Shown here piece after piece: positions 42,907 to 43,719 of a stretch of DNA of 43,719 bases; positions within the stretch are counted from its first letter, which is position 1, and every line of letters begins with the position of its first letter. The position numbers and the translations under genes were made by a program. Origin of the DNA: a virus; IMG/VR virus record IMGVR_UViG_3300031951_000353, positions 1 through 43,719 of that record; one strand, 5' to 3'. The notes beneath the pieces were generated by a model. That model saw nothing but the letters and a program-made list of their open reading frames with translations, made no database searches and had not been told where the DNA came from.

Positions 42907-43340
42907 GGAGCCTCCATCGACTCGCAGAACTTCCGCTCGCGCTCCACGCGCGTCATCTGCTCCACCAGTTGCAGGGCCGCGGCGCGCGCCCGCCCATTCG
43001 CCAGCCTGACGGCCGTCGCCGTCGCCCAATTCCGGGCCTCGTCGTCGTCGGCGAACGTCTGCTGGGCTTCGGCGTACGAGGAGCCGGTCGCGTTGCGGTC
43101 GCCGGAGAACATCACCGTCACCTCGGCGGCCCACTCGGTGCGGTCGCGGTGGCCGAGAGCGCCGTCGGGCTGGCACCGGTCCCAGGTGAGACGCGGCGTC
43201 ACCCGCAGCAGCGCCGGAAAGCCGATGACGCCCTCGTCGGCGAGCAGCAGGCGCTCGAAGCGCCAGCCGTCGATGCGGTGCCACTGCTGCGCGCCGGCTC
43301 GCGAGGCCTGCCGCTCAAGAGCCTCTCGGAAGGCCGTCAC
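42888..43340 (-). CDS. Hypothetical protein, leftward operon
   Basis: A 150-residue protein starting with GTG at 43340, which overlaps the upstream stop (GTGA). It has an N-terminal helix, strand pairs (GWRFERLLLADEGVIGFPALLRVTPRLTW, TEWAAEVTVMFSGD) and a C-terminal helix (NWATATAVRLANGRARAAALQLVEQMTRVERERKF). It resembles no family that I can name. Confidence 0.6.
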   Translation of the reverse strand: MTAFREALERQASRAGAQQWHRIDGWRFERLLLADEGVIGFPALLRVTPRLTWDRCQPDGALGHRDRTEWAAEVTVMFSGDRNATGSSYAEAQQTFADDDEARNWATATAVRLANGRARAAALQLVEQMTRVERERKFCESMEAPWNPPF

Positions 43341-43549
43341 GAGCGCACCTCGGGATAGCGAGCCGCCACCGCTTGCTCAGCGACGCGCCGCTCGAGCCTC
43401 ACCACCCGCAGCGCCACGTCGAGAGAGTGTGCGAGGTCGCGGTGTCTCACCTCGTCAGCGCTCAGCTCCTCCAGCCGCTCGATGAGCTGGTCGAGCAGCC
43501 TCGACTTCGCCACGGCGAGGTCGTGGTCCCGCTTCAGTCGTTCCGTCAT
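43337..43549 (-). CDS. Small helical protein, first gene of the leftward operon
   Basis: A 70-residue, entirely helical, charged protein (MTERLKRDHDLAVAKSRLLDQLIERLEELSADEVRHRDLAHSLD). ATG 43549 has AAGGAG 7 bases upstream. The leftward promoter lies about 110 bases upstream, across the circle junction. Function unknown; early small proteins here may be regulators. Confidence 0.65.
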   Translation of the reverse strand: MTERLKRDHDLAVAKSRLLDQLIERLEELSADEVRHRDLAHSLDVALRVVRLERRVAEQAVAARYPEVRS

Positions 43550-43592
43550 GGATGTCTCCTTGGTGCTGCTGCTGCGCGTTCCCGGGCAACGC

Positions 43593-43719
43593 CTTCGCGA
43601 TGCCGCCCGCCGCCACCTGCACGCCCGCCCGGCCCTCAGTGCTGCGAGGGTGAAAGGAGATATAGAACCAAAACGGTTTCACGTCAAGAACCAAATTGGT
43701 TTGACGAGTGAAACCGAAC
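43593..43719. repeat. Second copy of the terminal repeat
   Basis: This is the exact copy of bases 1-127. In the closed circle only one copy should exist, placing the leftward gene at 43549 directly upstream of the control region and the rightward gene at 193 on its other side. Confidence 0.9.

Overview
The window looks like the complete genome of a temperate tailed phage of a high-GC bacterium. The first 127 bases recur exactly as the last 127 (43593-43719), so the contig closes into a circle of about 43,592 bp. Base composition is strongly GC-rich, third codon positions are nearly all G or C, GTG starts are common and most genes overlap by 1 or 4 bases. A Myxococcota-type host is plausible from composition and style, but this is inference: nothing in the window fixes the host.

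Layout. A control region (about 67-137, duplicated at the right end) has two back-to-back promoters whose -35 boxes lie in the arms of one palindrome. One fires rightward into a small RHH-like gene and an excisionase-like gene. The other fires leftward into an operon running from 43549 down to 37480. The integrase (leftward, 952-2085) starts next to a fragment of a tRNA-Arg(UCU) gene, the probable attP core. From 2305 to 8774 lies the rightward early/replication block: a sigma-like protein, a C5-cytosine methyltransferase, a replication-initiator-like protein with iteron-like repeats inside its gene, an HU-like protein, a RusA-like resolvase, an MT-A70 adenine methyltransferase and small proteins. 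Terminase genes follow (8776-10606), then a short unit with its own consensus promoter and hairpins (10638-11790) encoding two unknown proteins, one very acidic, and then a small block with a second, degenerate RusA-like protein.

Virion genes. From 12679 to 37496 the head and tail genes follow the order of phage Mu: gp29-type portal, gpF-type head protein, protease with a nested scaffold, decoration protein, gpT-type capsid, gp35/gp36/gpG/gp37-like connectors, contractile sheath, tube, a frameshifted chaperone pair, a short tape measure, baseplate gp45/46/47-like proteins and fibers. The phage is therefore a myovirus. No Mu transposase genes are present; site-specific integration replaces transposition. 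A sigma-70 family factor is embedded and translationally coupled between the portal and gpF-like genes. The lysis candidates (coiled-coil membrane protein, DUF5675 protein, spanin-like protein, two-TM holin-like protein) lie at 32586-34156 among the fiber genes.

Leftward operon (43549 to 37480): small proteins, a putative recombinase/annealing protein next to an iron-sulfur PD-(D/E)XK exonuclease (a likely recombination pair), a tRNA-like element, a second PD-(D/E)XK-like protein, unknowns, and a final exported cysteine-rich protein that converges on the end of the virion operon.

The items I rate most worth following up are the sigma factor inside the head operon, the shared leader element before the portal and DUF5675 genes, the iteron-like origin in the initiator gene, the domain shared by sheath and baseplate J protein, and the tRNA-like element. 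All functions are read from sequence patterns without database searches.
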